A DNA stretch of 64,000 bases, from contig JACVVK020000013.1 of assembly GCA_018292915.2 (NCBI GenBank), positions 2,930,001-2,994,000 of the forward strand, read 5' to 3'. This document shows positions 24,201 to 38,277 of this stretch, one piece after another (positions within the stretch are counted from its first letter, which is position 1; each line of letters opens with the position of its first letter). Source of the DNA: Batillaria attramentaria. Its lineage: Eukaryota > Mollusca > Gastropoda > Batillariidae. Both the position numbers and the translations under genes were made by a program. The notes beneath the pieces were generated by a model. The model saw nothing but the letters and a program-made list of their open reading frames with translations. It had not been told where the DNA came from and made no database searches.

Positions 24201-27200
24201 CATGAGAGCCTGGTTGTCCTTCTGCAGTTTATCAAGGGCAGTCTTTTCCGCCGATATGACGCTCATCAGCCGCATGACCTCAGCTTTGAGTGAGCTGGCC
24301 TCACGCGATTTCTCGTTCATCACAGCCAGCATCTGCTCCTTCTCCACTTTCAGAGCCTTGACCTCGCTTTCCAGCTTGTGCACTTCCAGCAGGTTGGCGT
24401 CACCTTGCTGGGTGAGAGATCGCGCTTCAAGCATCTGAAGAAGACTCGCATTATTTTGCTGAAGATCACAAATGATTTCTTCTTTCTCTTCGACCTGCTT
24501 CTGAAGGTCTTCAATCTGCTGGGTTAGCCTGGAGAAGTATTCTCTCCTGTCGGCATCCTCTCCCTCTGAAGACTCCTCTGGCTCCTCAACACATCCGTTC
24601 TCTGCCACACCATCGGGTTTTTGGTCACTGTCACTGCTGAAGCTGATTTCCTCCACGTTCACCAGCTCCAAAGCCGGCTTCTGGGGAAACTCCAAGGCTG
24701 GGAGACTGGAGTCGGAGCTGACTGGCATGGGCACCCTGTCATCGTGTATGGCTACCCGTTGTTCCGGTGTCAGGAAGGTCATGGCTCTGTGAAGCTGCGA
24801 TTTCACTATCTCCAGTTCCTGCTCCACTGACAGCGAGTTCTGCCGCAGCAAGGCGATGATGTTCTCTTGCTGGGAAGACCTGGTGTGTGTGCTCTCCAGC
24901 TCCTTCGACTGCTCCTCGCACTTTGCATTTAACGCTTCGATCCCCGCCTGGTGGCACGACAGAGTCTCCTCCTTCTCTTTCAGCTCGGCCTCTAGTCTGA
25001 CCAGCCGTTCCTGAGCTGACGCCAACTCTCTTTGCAATTGTGTGATCGTAATGGAAGTCTCATCATCCTCACTCCGTGCGTCTGGTGCATGTCTGGAGAC
25101 TTCCAATTCAGCCTGCACCTGCTGAAAGTCTGTCTCTGTCTGCAGCAGCTGTGATTTTAGAGTACTGATGTGGGACTCAGCGTCTGAAAGCTTGGCCTTA
25201 GCATCTTCGCACATTTTCATTAGCTGATCTTTTTGCGCCTGCAGATCTTTCACTTCATTTTCTTTTTCTGAAATGGTGTTGTCGCATGCTTGCTGCCTCT
25301 GTTCACTCAGTACTAACGATTCAGCCAGCTGTGCCCTTTCATTCTGAACTGTCTGCAGATTTTCATGGAGGTCTGATATACACGTATCTTTGTCTTTTAT
25401 AACCAGTGATAGATGTTCATTTTCTGCCTGAACAACCAACAACTCATGACTGGAGCCACACAAATGCGGCAGCTGCACATGTTCACTTTCTGCAGAGTCG
25501 CCACTATGTCCAGTTTGTAATTTTTCTAAAGCAGTTCTTTCAGCTTGGAGGGACTGTAGAATCTGCTCAGTGTCAGTCTTCAGTTCAGGTACAGACGGGC
25601 CTATCAAGTCTTCACAAACCAAACCCTGTGTTACATACGGAGTGTTGCCTGCATTTTCGGCCGACTCTCCCCCTGAATTCTGTCTGTGTCTGCGTTCTGC
25701 ATACTGAACACCAAACTGTTCAAGAGCCCTCCTGCGTCTCAGCAGGATTGCTGTCAGTTGCTCATTCTGTGCTATAAGTTCTGCAGCACTGCCCTCTGTG
25801 TCTGTGTGTGTGCTTTCATTATCGCTGCTGTGTGGATGATACCCAGACGTCTGTTCGAGTTCTTCTTTTTCTCTTGTTAAAGTGTCAATTTGTTGCCTGA
25901 ATGCTGCCACCTGGTTTTCGAGTTCTGTAAGACGCTGGTGACTCTGTTTCGCTTCTGGAGACTGGATGGACAGTTCTGCCATCTGCTTCTCCAGCTCTGT
26001 GACTTTCTGCATGGACATTGCCTTCTCAACAACTTGAGTGAGCTCTTTCTTCAGAGTGTCTCTCTCCTCCTCAAGCTTAGTGTTGGACGTCCTCAATTCC
26101 TCGCACTCCTCAGTCAGTGTCTGGAGTGCCTGCTGCAGGTCGGAATAGTCAGACTGCAAATGTGCCAGCTCCGTGTGCAGCTTCTCGGCCTCCTTCCTCT
26201 CCACCTGTGAGTCCTCGTTGCGCTGTTGCCAGGACTCCAGCTCGTCCTCCAGCTCCTGCAGCCTCTCGCACAGGTCCTTGTTCTCCTCCACCAGCTTGGT
26301 CTTCTCCTCACGTAGAGCCTTGATCTGCGCCACCTTGGCCTTGACCTCTTCCTGCTTTCGACCCAGCTCCTCCTCCAGCTCTTTCTTGTCCATGTGAAGG
26401 TCGTTGACAGCCAGGCTGCCCTTCTGCAGCTTAGTCTTCAGGTCTGCGATCTCTGCATCCTTAGATTCCGCCAGCTGTTTGGAGGCTGACAATTCATCCT
26501 GGGCTTTTCTCAGTTCTTCCCTGAGACTGCTGGATATGTCAGAATTGGAAGCTGATGCTGAAGGCTCATCATCTGGAGAGACGTCGGGGGTGGCGCGCTG
26601 CATGGACAGATTTTGTAGTTCCTCTTGCAAATCCTTCACCTGAAACACATCATCATCATCTGTGTTGGTACAGAAGAACAAGGTGTTCAGCATCTACCCT
26701 AAACCCTCCACTGTACACTCTGTAGGTATTGGAAAAAAAAAAAAAAACGTTTTAGAAACTACACGTATCCTTCAAACCTTGTTCTCTAATCCAGCACGTA
26801 TGACAAGAAAAGGTTTGCTGTGAACTCTTGCGAGGCAAAAACAGGACCCTTGTTACTTTGTGTTTACCACAATGCGCTTCCTTTAACTGAATCTTCTTAG
26901 ACAGTGTAAAGCCAGAAATAATCAAGTCTTGAGACATAATACCTCAGACTGTACAGTAAAAAATCTGATTTTCAGACACTCCACAAAAAAGAGAGCATTT
27001 TGTCCACTGAAAGTTGAAATTTCAGTCTTGTAGGTTGTCAAAATCTTATATTTCATTCCCTGGAGGACCAAAACCAGTCAAAAGCAGTTGTGATCATGAC
27101 TTGTGCAAACTGGGTCACCTAACAAAGAAATCACCAGTGATACAGATCAAACTCTGCAACAGTCTACTGTACCTGTTTTTGTGAGTCCGTGAGCTGCGTA

Positions 27201-30200
27201 AGGAGAGCATTGCGGGCAGCTATCAGGTGATTTGTGGCTTCCTGGTGTTGATCGTCCAGCTCACCCAGACTGATCTCCAGCTCATCCTTTTCATCCTTCA
27301 GTGATTTCTCCCGCTCGATCAGGGCAGACAACTCCCCTTGGAGGGTGTCCTTCTCTTGCTTGATCGACTCCAGTTCCTGCTCGAGGACGGAGCGATCTTT
27401 GGCGGTGCTGAGCTGCGAGAGGCGTTCGTCCTTCTCTCGCAGTTCTTGCTTGAGCTGGGCTAGAACTTCTTCCAGTGCCTCCCTCTCTATCTGCCAGTCT
27501 GCCGATGCCTGCTCTTCGTTGAAGGAGGAGGTGGCCGTGGGTGCTGGGCTGGTGATGCTCACGGAGTCGACGTTGTCGGAGGTGAAACTCTGGTCCAGGG
27601 TGTTGTCAGTGTCAGACCCCGTCTCTCCTGAAACACCCATCAATGACGTTGTGAAGGAGGCACGCAGTCACCATGAAATGAACCTCACGATCAGTTTGTC
27701 AATCTGTATACAAGTTATCCAGTATCTTCTAGCACAGCATCACGTGTGTATGATTTAAGGGCCATGTGTGAGGATGGGAGGGTTGGGTGGGTGTTCGGGG
27801 GTTTTAACGTCCTTTTGCACCGCACACGGATGACATCAAAGACGGGGCAACGATAAAAAAGCCAGCACAAATATTTGGCCCCAGCCGGGATACGAACTCA
27901 CGACTCGAGCATTAGTAGTCCAACGCTCTACCATTCGGCCACCCCGGCTCCCCGTGTGAGGATGGGAGGTTTGCGAGTCAAACCTAACTGTGATACAGGG
28001 CAAGTGTTGGTCGTTCAGTGGTGCCTACTGCATAGGAAACCATGTGCAGCTCGCAAAGCATTCCTACTTATCGGCAGAGTTGGATGAGTGCTGTTTTGGG
28101 GGGTTTTTGGCTGGTTTTTGTTTTGTTTTTCAGTTGTAAACTGTCTCAAAACCAAGTCGCTCACAATCTATTAATGAAATTGTTATCTGACGCTGTGTGA
28201 CAAAACAAGTTTATGGATCTGACATGTACATTGCAAAAGTAAAAGTTGCGTTCATGGCGACAAGATGCGTACTCTGCCTGATAAGTGGATTTATTTGCAC
28301 CCCCCCCCCCCCACACACACACGAATGTTTATTCTTTCAGTATTCTTTCTTTCTTTCTTTTTCTTTGATTTGGTATAGTGGTTAAGGTGTCTGACTTCGG
28401 ATCCTGAGCTGCCTGGTTCCAGTCCTTGGGGGGCAGGAATTTGGTGGGATTTTTCCTTTTCAAATGGAGTCAAAATCACATGCAGACTCGTTTACATTGC
28501 CTGTCTTGCCTTCATGTACACACGCATGTACAATATGAAGTGTGCACGTTAAAAATCCCATGCCATATGGGAAGGGCCGCGGAGTGAAAAAACAATCACA
28601 TGCTATGCATGCAGAAAAAAAAAAGAGAAAAAAAGGGTGGCATCGTACTATTGTGACGTACTTTCCCCGGGGGAGCAGCCCAAATTTCCCATACCATACT
28701 ACAGAACTATAGAATATACCAATACCAAGTTGTGCACAAACTGACCCTTCAGCTGTCTCAACTGTCGCCACAGCGTGCTAATGGTGTCCTGGTTTGTCTG
28801 CCAGTCCGCCTGCTGGCTCGCCACGCGCTTTTCTAGCACAGTTATCTGCTCCTGAAGCTTCACGCTCTGCTCTTTCAGCACCAGGTTCTCACGCTCCAGG
28901 TTGTCAATAACATCTGGCAAGAAAGTTTTCAGAAATTTAAGCCGTGGGCGCAAGACCAGTTGGAAATATTTTAAAACACATATATACACACATGCATGAA
29001 CACATAACGCATGCACTTTCCCACTCTCTTTCCAATTTTTCTGAGACTCTGAAAACACTACCGAAAAGGGTGAGCAGTGGTCTAACAGGTAGCGCATCAG
29101 ATTTAGCCGCTGCACTACTGAACGGCCGTCACCAGTGTCATGGCGATGAAGCGTGGGTTCGAGCCCAGGTCGAGCGTGTGATATGTGATACCGTTTTTTC
29201 CTGGCTACCAGGCTGCTCATCGGGGGTTTCTCTCTGGGTTATCCAGCTTTCCTCCCCCAGCAAAATTGTAAAAAAATATAGGATAGGTATTGGGTGGCGC
29301 TACACCGCGGCGATGGGCTTCCCCCGGGTGAAGCAATCCAAATTTCCCGAAAGAGATAATAAAGTAGTAAAAAAAAAAAAAAAGTGTTCTGATCAACAAT
29401 CAGCCTGCGTGATTGTAGACTGCTGGTTTATCAGAGCATGCAAACATCACACTGAGCCATTTTTTTCTTCTTCTACTTATCACTGTTCCGCTAAAAAAAA
29501 CCAGGTTCTCAAAATCCCTAACACATTATCAGTGTCCCAGCAGAATTTAGTATAATCATACAGTATATACAAGGTCTGGCAGTGACAATAACTATGTGCA
29601 CGTTTAAAAAAAAAAAAAAGGATAAAAGAAGGGAAATATGTACTGACCAGCAGCAACGCGTTGCTGCTCCGAGTTCCCGAGCTGATCCACCAAACTCTCA
29701 GTCTCCTTGGACACCTTCTGCAGTTCTGTGCCAGCCTCAATGATGCTTGACTTTAAGCTGGATTCCTGTCACACACACAAATATATCTTCATGATCAACT
29801 GAAAAACAAAAACAAAAAACCAAAAAAAAACAACGTCTAGAGTCGGTGGCATTTGCTAAGCAGGCTGTAATATAGTTTGTATACTTAAGACCCTGACTAA
29901 AAATAGAACTCAAGCAGTCACAAGAAAGTCCAGACAAGATAAACAGATAAACTCAAGACAAGAATTCCATGTCATTACTTGTATCTCCTGTATGTCCAAC
30001 TCAATGTACAGTTATCATCAAATATCGAGAAATCGAGGCCACCATCACTCTTTTATCATCCACAATCCTGCAAGTGAACTTCCCTGAAAGGGCAAAGTTC
30101 CTTACCATGCAATGACACCATCAACAGGATATCATCTAAACTGGACAGACAGAACTAAACTAGGCCACCATCACTCTTTTATCATCCACAATCCTGCAAG

Positions 30201-33200
30201 TGAACTTCCCTGAAAGGGCAAAGTTCCTTTCCATGCAATGACAACATCAACAGGATATCATCTAAACTGGACAGACAGAACTAAACTAGGCCACCATCAC
30301 TCTTTTATCATCCACAATCCTGCAAGTGAACTTCCCTGAAAGGGCAAAGTTCCTTACCATGCAATGACACTATCAACAGGATATCATCTAAACTGGACAG
30401 ACAGAACTAAACTTGGCCACCATCACTCTTTTATCATCCACAATCCTGCAAGTGAACTTCCCTGAAAGGGCAAACTTCCTCATCATGCAATGACACTATC
30501 AACAGGATATCATCTAAACTGGACAGACAGAACTAAACTTGGCCACCATCACTCTTTTATCATCCACAATCCTGCAAGTGAACTTCCCTGAAAGGGCAAA
30601 GTTCCTTACCATGCAATGACACTATCAACAGGATATCATCTAAACTGGACAGACAGAACTACACTTGGCCACCATCACTCTTTTATCATCCACAATCCTG
30701 CAAGTGAACTTCCCTGAAAGGGCAAAGTTCCTTACCATGCAATGACACTATCAACAGGATATCATCTAAACTGGACAGACAGAACTACACTTGGCCACCA
30801 TCACTCTTTTATCATCCACAATCCTGCAAGTGAACTTCCCTGAAAGGGCAAACTTCCTCATCATGCAATGACACTATCAACAGGATATCATCTAAACTGG
30901 ACAGACAGAACTACACTTGGTCACAAGAAGGAAAGTTCTTCAAGGAAAGCACAAAACCCAGGTGTAACTGACCAGTTCAGTCAAATTTTCACCATTAAAG
31001 TACTGTGTGCTGCCTTTGGTCACATTCAAGAAATGAGGTACATGTTCCAAAAACCCAGTATAAAGAGTACAGAGAAATACTGGAGGGGGGGGAGAGACTC
31101 AAGATCTCTCAGGAAACAGTTTTGAACTGGCCAACCACAGCAAAGCAAAATCCTTGGCAACCAGATCTGATTAGACCTTGAAAACCAAGACACGAGACAG
31201 TGGACAACAGCTGCATTTGTCTGTTAACATGCAGGTGGCAAGGCTCGTACGCAGACTCGCAATGACCATTCTCATGCAGTGTGTGGAATCCCACACACAG
31301 ACACACCTGAACTCCTGCGGAATAGAGTTTCATGGCCATGTCCTGTTTCTCGGTCAATAGTCGTTGCTGGCGTCCTGCTGTCTCCATGTGAAGCTGCTGC
31401 CGAACACTACGAAGGTCACTCAAAATGTCCTGCGTATCAGCCTGAAAGAATTCCCCTTTTGTTAACTATATTCTGAACTGCGCTGCGGGGCTTCTCATCG
31501 GATCTGTATTATGAAGAGACACATACTGTGAACATGCAGCCTCCGCTGACACACACAAACTGACCCATGCGCAACTCAGTGTAATAGTAAACTTTTCTCC
31601 GCAAAACAAAATGCTGGGCCCGCATGTAAGTCAGGGTTGAGTTTAGCCCTGGGTGAGAGTTTAACCTCAAACTAAACTAGCTCTAGGGTTAAATTTTCTG
31701 TTGTTTTTTGTTTTAAATCAGGAAGCGGGTCCATTCCACCATGGTGCCTAAGCTGTAATAGAAGGATTTTCTTTGCTTTCTTTTTCATTTAATTTTGTTT
31801 TGGGGTTTCTGTTGTCCTAGTCTGGGTTAGGCCTGTAGCCCTGGGTTAAATTAACCTCAAGTTCTACATGCGGGCCCTGATCAATTCAAGGCATCAAGTC
31901 CACAAGGACTTCTGTCCAGCGCGCTTTCAAAGCATGCCCAAACTACAAACAGGAGTAACGCATCCCGCGTGATACCACCTGTACACACATGCTGTAAACA
32001 AATCAAAATCGTAACTGGAATTCAAGGCGTCAAGTCCTTACAGTACTCTCGAAGCAGGCCCCAAAATGTAAGAAGTAACTTACACTGAAAGAGGTATCAT
32101 TTCTAGTGCAAACAAAATCATAGCAGTGAAGTCTTGAATGTGCAGAACTGGTGCTGAAAGCAGACTGTTCTTTAAAGGATCTGTGCGTCTGGCATACAAT
32201 AACATTGTAGTAATGTGTCTGCTGAATGTCTTCACCTGCGAATTCAAAACAGTTGCTTGCATAAAGTTACAACAGGGGCATCTGCCTAGGGCTGATTCTG
32301 ATGCACAGATTAAGAACATTCAAGGAAAAGTTTTCCGCACACTGTTGTAACCTGCCATGAATATTAAGACCTTAAGTATAAGGAGACACTGGCTCAGGTA
32401 AGTAGCAAGGGACCCAAAGTGCTTGATTTCTTCAAAACTAGCGGCTGCAAAAGTTAGGAATGGATGCAATGTCAAAATGGTGCTCCATTTAACTTAAAAA
32501 CAGCTTCGTAAGTTGCATTTGCCCCCTTCCAGCTGGTATCTTGTCTCTTTAAAAGGACACGCTTCTTTTGTGCCCAGCTTAACCCTTCGGCGAAAACTTC
32601 TACAATGTTCTTGTATGCCCAATGTCTAATAGGAGCAATCAGCATCTTGCACATTTTTACAAACATGCTAAACTGCCATGCAGTCTGTAGACCAGCTGTA
32701 GAACTCACCATGCAATGACCAGCAGGCTGTTATATATGATACACATAAATGTCCTAACAGAAAGGATGCAAGCTCGAGTGGATTTTCACTACAACAGGAC
32801 ACACCATTTTTTGTTCCTGATGTCAAAACAACGGGTAACTGGGGAAAACTCAAAAAGGATGGGGTTGTGAGGAGGCGGAGACATTATGAAAATTTACAAC
32901 AGTGTTCATTTGTCTATGGGGAGAAGTATGAAGTGGAGAGGAGCGGAGCAGAACACTACAGATAAGACTTCACTTTACAAAATGCACATCTATTATGGGT
33001 ATCAAGGTATGAAGATCCACAGTCAGCAAACCCCAAAGAAACACAACAAGAGGGCAAAAAAAAAAAAAAAGGCTGGCAAGGAATGAATCAGCAACCAGTT
33101 ACAAACACAGCTGCCATGCTTTTAAGAGTAACATCATAAAAACAAAACAAAACAACCCCCCCCCAAAAAAAAACAACAAAAAAAACAACAAAAACAAAAA

Positions 33201-34030
33201 AAAACCACATGAATAATAGAGCAAAAAATGAAAATGTATGAATAAAAAAAAAATACAGGAAACTTGTGTTCTCTTCCTAGCTGAGAGATAAACACAGAAA
33301 ACAGATAACAATTCCATTCCAAATCCCCCCCAAAAGAGAACAATGAACTATGCCAGGGTGACAGAAAAAACTAAGGGGAAGCAACTGAGTCAGGGCCTGC
33401 GGGAAGGGGAGATAAGTGAAGCTGCGGTCACTACATGGTTGGCCTCCAGCTGGTCCAGCAGACACTGCTTGGCGTGGATCAAATCCAAGCCCACCTGCTG
33501 CTGACTGTGCACCGCTCGGCTCCGCTCCTCCTCCAACTCTGCAACACACACCACCACCGATCAGAATCAGAATCAAGTTTATTTGTTGTCAAAACACAAA
33601 GTTTTACACAGAAACACTTTTTGATCTGAGAAGCCTGGACGAAGCTTAATTCCCAAATTAAGCAGTCTGAACACAAACAACTTTTTTTTTAAAAACTTTA
33701 TTATCCCTTTCGGGAAAATCGGGCTGCTTCCCCCGGGGGAAGCGCGTCGCCGCGGTGCAGCGCCACCCAATACCTATCCTTCCTTTTTTTTTTTTTTTTT
33801 TTAAAACAATTTTGCAATTTTGCTGGGGGAGGAAAGCCGGATAACCCAGGGAGAAACCCCCGATGAGCAGCCCGGCAGCCAGGAAAAAACTTCATCACAT
33901 ATCACAAGCTCAACCTGGGCTCGAACCCTCACTTCATCGCCATGACATTGGTGACGGCCGTCCAGTGGCGCAGCGGCTAAATCTGACACACTACCTATTA
34001 GACCACCGCTCACCCTGTCTACTGGGACTT

Positions 34031-34087
<57 letters not shown>

Positions 34088-35626
34088 TGGTGGTGTGGTG
34101 GGGGGGGGGGGGGGCAGGGCATAAAGTGGAAAGGTTAAATCTGTATACGAAAGGTGCTTCATTTTTCTCCTCACCTTCCAGCTGGTGCCGAAGACTGCTG
34201 ATCTGGTCCGCATGCTGCTGGGACTGTTTCCTAAGGGCTGTGTCCAGCTCGGCAATCTTGACCAGGTGTTCTTCACGCTGAGTCTGCAGCATCTCCACCT
34301 CCGCCTGCAGCTCCTGAAGCACATCCTGCAGGTGAGACTTGGCTGTCTGAACCTGTCAGGTCAAGTAACAGCATGCATAATGCAAGGTGACACACGTTGG
34401 ATTTAAAGGTCTGCAATCTCATCAAAAAGCCGCAAACACTGCGTTTTTTTAAAAACTGCGACTTCTTCGTCTGTGCATAATCCAGGCAACTCTGTCATAG
34501 TTGCAGCGTGTTCAGCGCTTCGGGGACCCTTAAAAAACCAGAGCACGAGTTTGCCGTGACATTATTAATTTTGGCTTTTGGTCAGTGAGCGAGACACATC
34601 GCTACAGGGTCCAGCGGATGTTGAGTGCTGCACGATCTTTCTCGCTCAGTGTCAAAGCGCAAACTGAGCTGTGAAATCAGGCTGCCCTTGGCTTTTATTG
34701 GGGGTTCAGGGACGCTGAAAACTCTGCAGTTGTGACAGAGTTGACTGTGCTTGCATGGTCTACTCTGTAATTTTTTTTCACACTTCGGAAAGCTTTTTGT
34801 TGGGAGCTTTGATCTTTAACGTTTTCACTACACAGCAACGACCAAAGACAAGACAGTCAAATGATGCAGATATTAATCACCACGAAAGTGAAAGTGTTTA
34901 AAAATGTCTGACACGTCCGCCCAAAACAAAATTAGAATTGTTGGCACCTCTAAAATTTGCAGACAGAAATCCTCAGTTGATAATGCACAAACTGCCAGGT
35001 CTAACAGTCAGTCAAGGCTTGTCACGAAAATACGCTCTACATAATTTGGGGTTTTTTTTTGCAATTTCCCTGAATGGTTTTGCACAGTCACCTTGTCCTT
35101 CTCCTGGGTCATGGAGGCAAGCTGCTGTTTAAGGCCAGCAAGCTCCATCTGAAGGTGGCTGGAAGAACCCTCCGATTCTGTCCTGTCAGATTCAGGTAAG
35201 ACCGAGGCACTGTGGGCTGTACCTGTGCTGTCCGTGTCCCGAACTGGGGGGAAAAATTGAAACTTGACAACAAATTCAGAAAATATCAAATTTAGTTAAA
35301 ATATTGAAAGCCAGTTAAATAAAAAAAAAAAAAAAACTGCCAGTGTTTTCACTTATTCATTGAATTGTCTACATGTCTGGAGGTGCAAGTCCCAAAAGTT
35401 ACCTCCCTTGCCAAAAGGTCCTTCATTAAGTTGTTTCTCTATAGAGAAACAACTTTATGAGACGGGGCAGATTTTGCTACGCGCAGCAGCAAGTTTCAGT
35501 GATACAAAACAAGACTGTGACGTTTCTCCAAACAATACTTACTTTCACGCACACAGTGACGTAACGAAATCTGCGTCATAGACACCTTACGTGCACACTT
35601 TGCTGCTGCGTTCTTTTTGGCGGGAA

Positions 35627-35659
<33 letters not shown>

Positions 35660-38245
35660 GACGGATGTAATGATGGCTATCTCCTAAACCACCTCGATGG
35701 AGGCCTTTTTACTTTGAGATAAAATGGGAAATCACCTTCTCCAGAGCTACCTTTCACGATTTTTAGCCTGCCGCATTTTCAGAAGAGTTATCGCCAATTT
35801 TAAAAAATCGGTCATGTTACGAATTTTTTCGAAAAAGTTGTTCAAATTCCTTCATTTTCTAGACTTTGGAAGTTCACCCAATCACACTGCATTGATTAGT
35901 GCTACAGCTCTGTAGCTCTGACTGGTTTTGTGTAAAAAAAATATTTCCGAGGTAGGGGTGGTTTGCACATAAGATCAAATATCTATGAAAAGACTACTGC
36001 AAATTACTTATCATCCCGGCGTTTTTGTCTAGTGTGACAACTGCACATATGACAGGAACTACTGCACTATTATATCTTTAGCATTTAGAATAACTGAACT
36101 TTTAGATAAACATAACTTTTTCAAGTTTCTGCGAGAAGCACCGGTCAAAAGAGTTCCAAATTTTCGATTTCATAAGTACAATCCAAGGTATTCTAGTCCA
36201 TGTTTCACCAGCCCTCTAGATCTTCCAGATTTTATGTAAAAATTAGTTCAGCCAGGGAAGTCACAAAAGCAACAGGGAAATCACAAGACATGCACAAGCA
36301 TCATGTGTCATACCACCAGTGTGAAGCTGACGTCAAACGCTTAGTTCACAGACAAAATAAGCAAGTATCGTCACTGCCTCCGACATTTAACCAGCCCTCT
36401 AGATCTTCCAGATTTCATGTGAAAAATAATTCAATCGGGGAAGCCACAAAGCCAACAGGGAAATCACAAGACATAAACAAGCTTCCTCAACGATCTCAGT
36501 GCTAGAGCTGACGTGAAAATGTTTAGTTCGCGGAATTGACGTCATCTCTCTGTCTGTGTATGACGACCTGCCTGAGGCTGACGTCAAATGTTTAGTTCAC
36601 GGAACTGACCTCTCTCTCTCTCTCTCTCTCTCTGGGGAGCCAGGGTGGCCGAATGGTAGAGCGTTGGACTTTCAATGCTCGGGTCGAGAGTTCGAATCCC
36701 GGCTGGGGCCAAATGTTTGTGCTGGCCTTTCTCTCGTTGCCCCGTCTTAGAAAGCACCCTTACGTGGTGGAAAAGGACGTTAAACTCCTAAACACCCACC
36801 CACCCACTCTCTCTCTCTCTGTGTCTCTCTGTCTCTGTCTGTCTGTCTGTCTCTCTCTCCCCCCCACCCGGCCCCACCCCCAGTCACGTGACTAATCGGT
36901 CGAGGTCGTAGAGGATCTAGTGTCATTGGTAGAACTTGGAGAGGGGAGAACCGGCAACAATAACAACAAAACAGACAAAATAACATGAAATTTGGAGAAA
37001 CAACTTTGTAGGACGGGGCCGTTCCTCCTTGTTTTGAAACCTAAATTGATTCTTACCATCTGCAAGCTGCTGTTCCAAGGTGGACAGTTTGGATTTCAGC
37101 TGAGCCATCTCATCCTTGTGGCGCTTCTTCAGGGTGGCCATTTTGTTCTGGTGCACATCCTGAAGGGAGGCCACCTCATGCTGAGCCTGCTCACGGATCT
37201 CCGCCGCATTCTTCTCCAGCTCCTGTGAACAAAACCATGATACAAAAGGATGTTTACTTCAAGGCAATACAGGTGATGACTAATTTATAGCGGGGAGTGG
37301 GGCAGTCCATAATTCAAATCAAAACAAAAATTACGTTTAGCCCATGTGGGGAAAATAACTATGAGGGTGACAGCCAGAACAGAGTTCGCTACAAGTGACA
37401 AAATTTTCACGATGTTAGTGCCATTGTGCAACTATCCTGTTTCTGTCTTATATATGTGACATATATGTTTGTTTATCTGAACATATCTGAATTTCCTTCT
37501 CTGGTAAACCTAACTTCCAGGTATCAGTAAGGCACAACTGTAATGCAAATGTAGCTTATGTACACCATAATGATTATGCACAATTTTTGTTGTTGTTGTT
37601 TTGGGTAAAACACGTTCCAAAGCACGACACCTGTAGATTTTACTCTGACTGGCGGACACCTAATCCTATCATTTACCTGTAGAGATACGATACACAAAGG
37701 AAGTGTGTTCTCTACATAGTGACAACCGATTTCTATCTTCAAATCTGCATTGCAGTTTTTGCATTTCAAACCGTAAGTAATGTTTAATCATAAAAAAAAA
37801 ATATATATATATTTTTTTTAAATTTTTAATTTCAACCTAACCTCATCACAATACTCCAAATAATCAACTACAGAATAAATGGCCAGGAAAATTCAGTCCG
37901 TGCAACAACCGTATGTGCTGTATCAGGGATGAGCTAAGCGCAGGGATGTCATTCAATTCATTTTTCATCAAACAAATTGTGTGGTTTTACCCAAGATGGG
38001 AGATTTGTGTACATGCGCCCAAAGACCAGAATTGAAAGCAAAGATGAAAGAGGTCAAATCCTTTTCACAGTGACGAGCCTGTCTATGGGTGGATTGCTGG
38101 AGTAAAATATTGGGACAATCTGAGAATAGGGACATTCCGCATCTCAAGTTCTGTGCAAACAACAGTTGAAAGGGCCTTGGTTGGTATCACATGGTTGCTC
38201 TCTCTCTCTCTCTCACAACACACACCCACCCAACCCCCATCCACC

Positions 38246-38277
<32 letters not shown>

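Larger units (their letters stand above)
35244..37056. other. TRIP11 intron w6-w7
   Basis: It contains the 28-bp palindrome, a short TG run at 35632-35659, the imperfect 180-bp duplication, SINE-A copy 3 and CT runs. The rest is AT-rich unique sequence. Confidence 0.7.
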
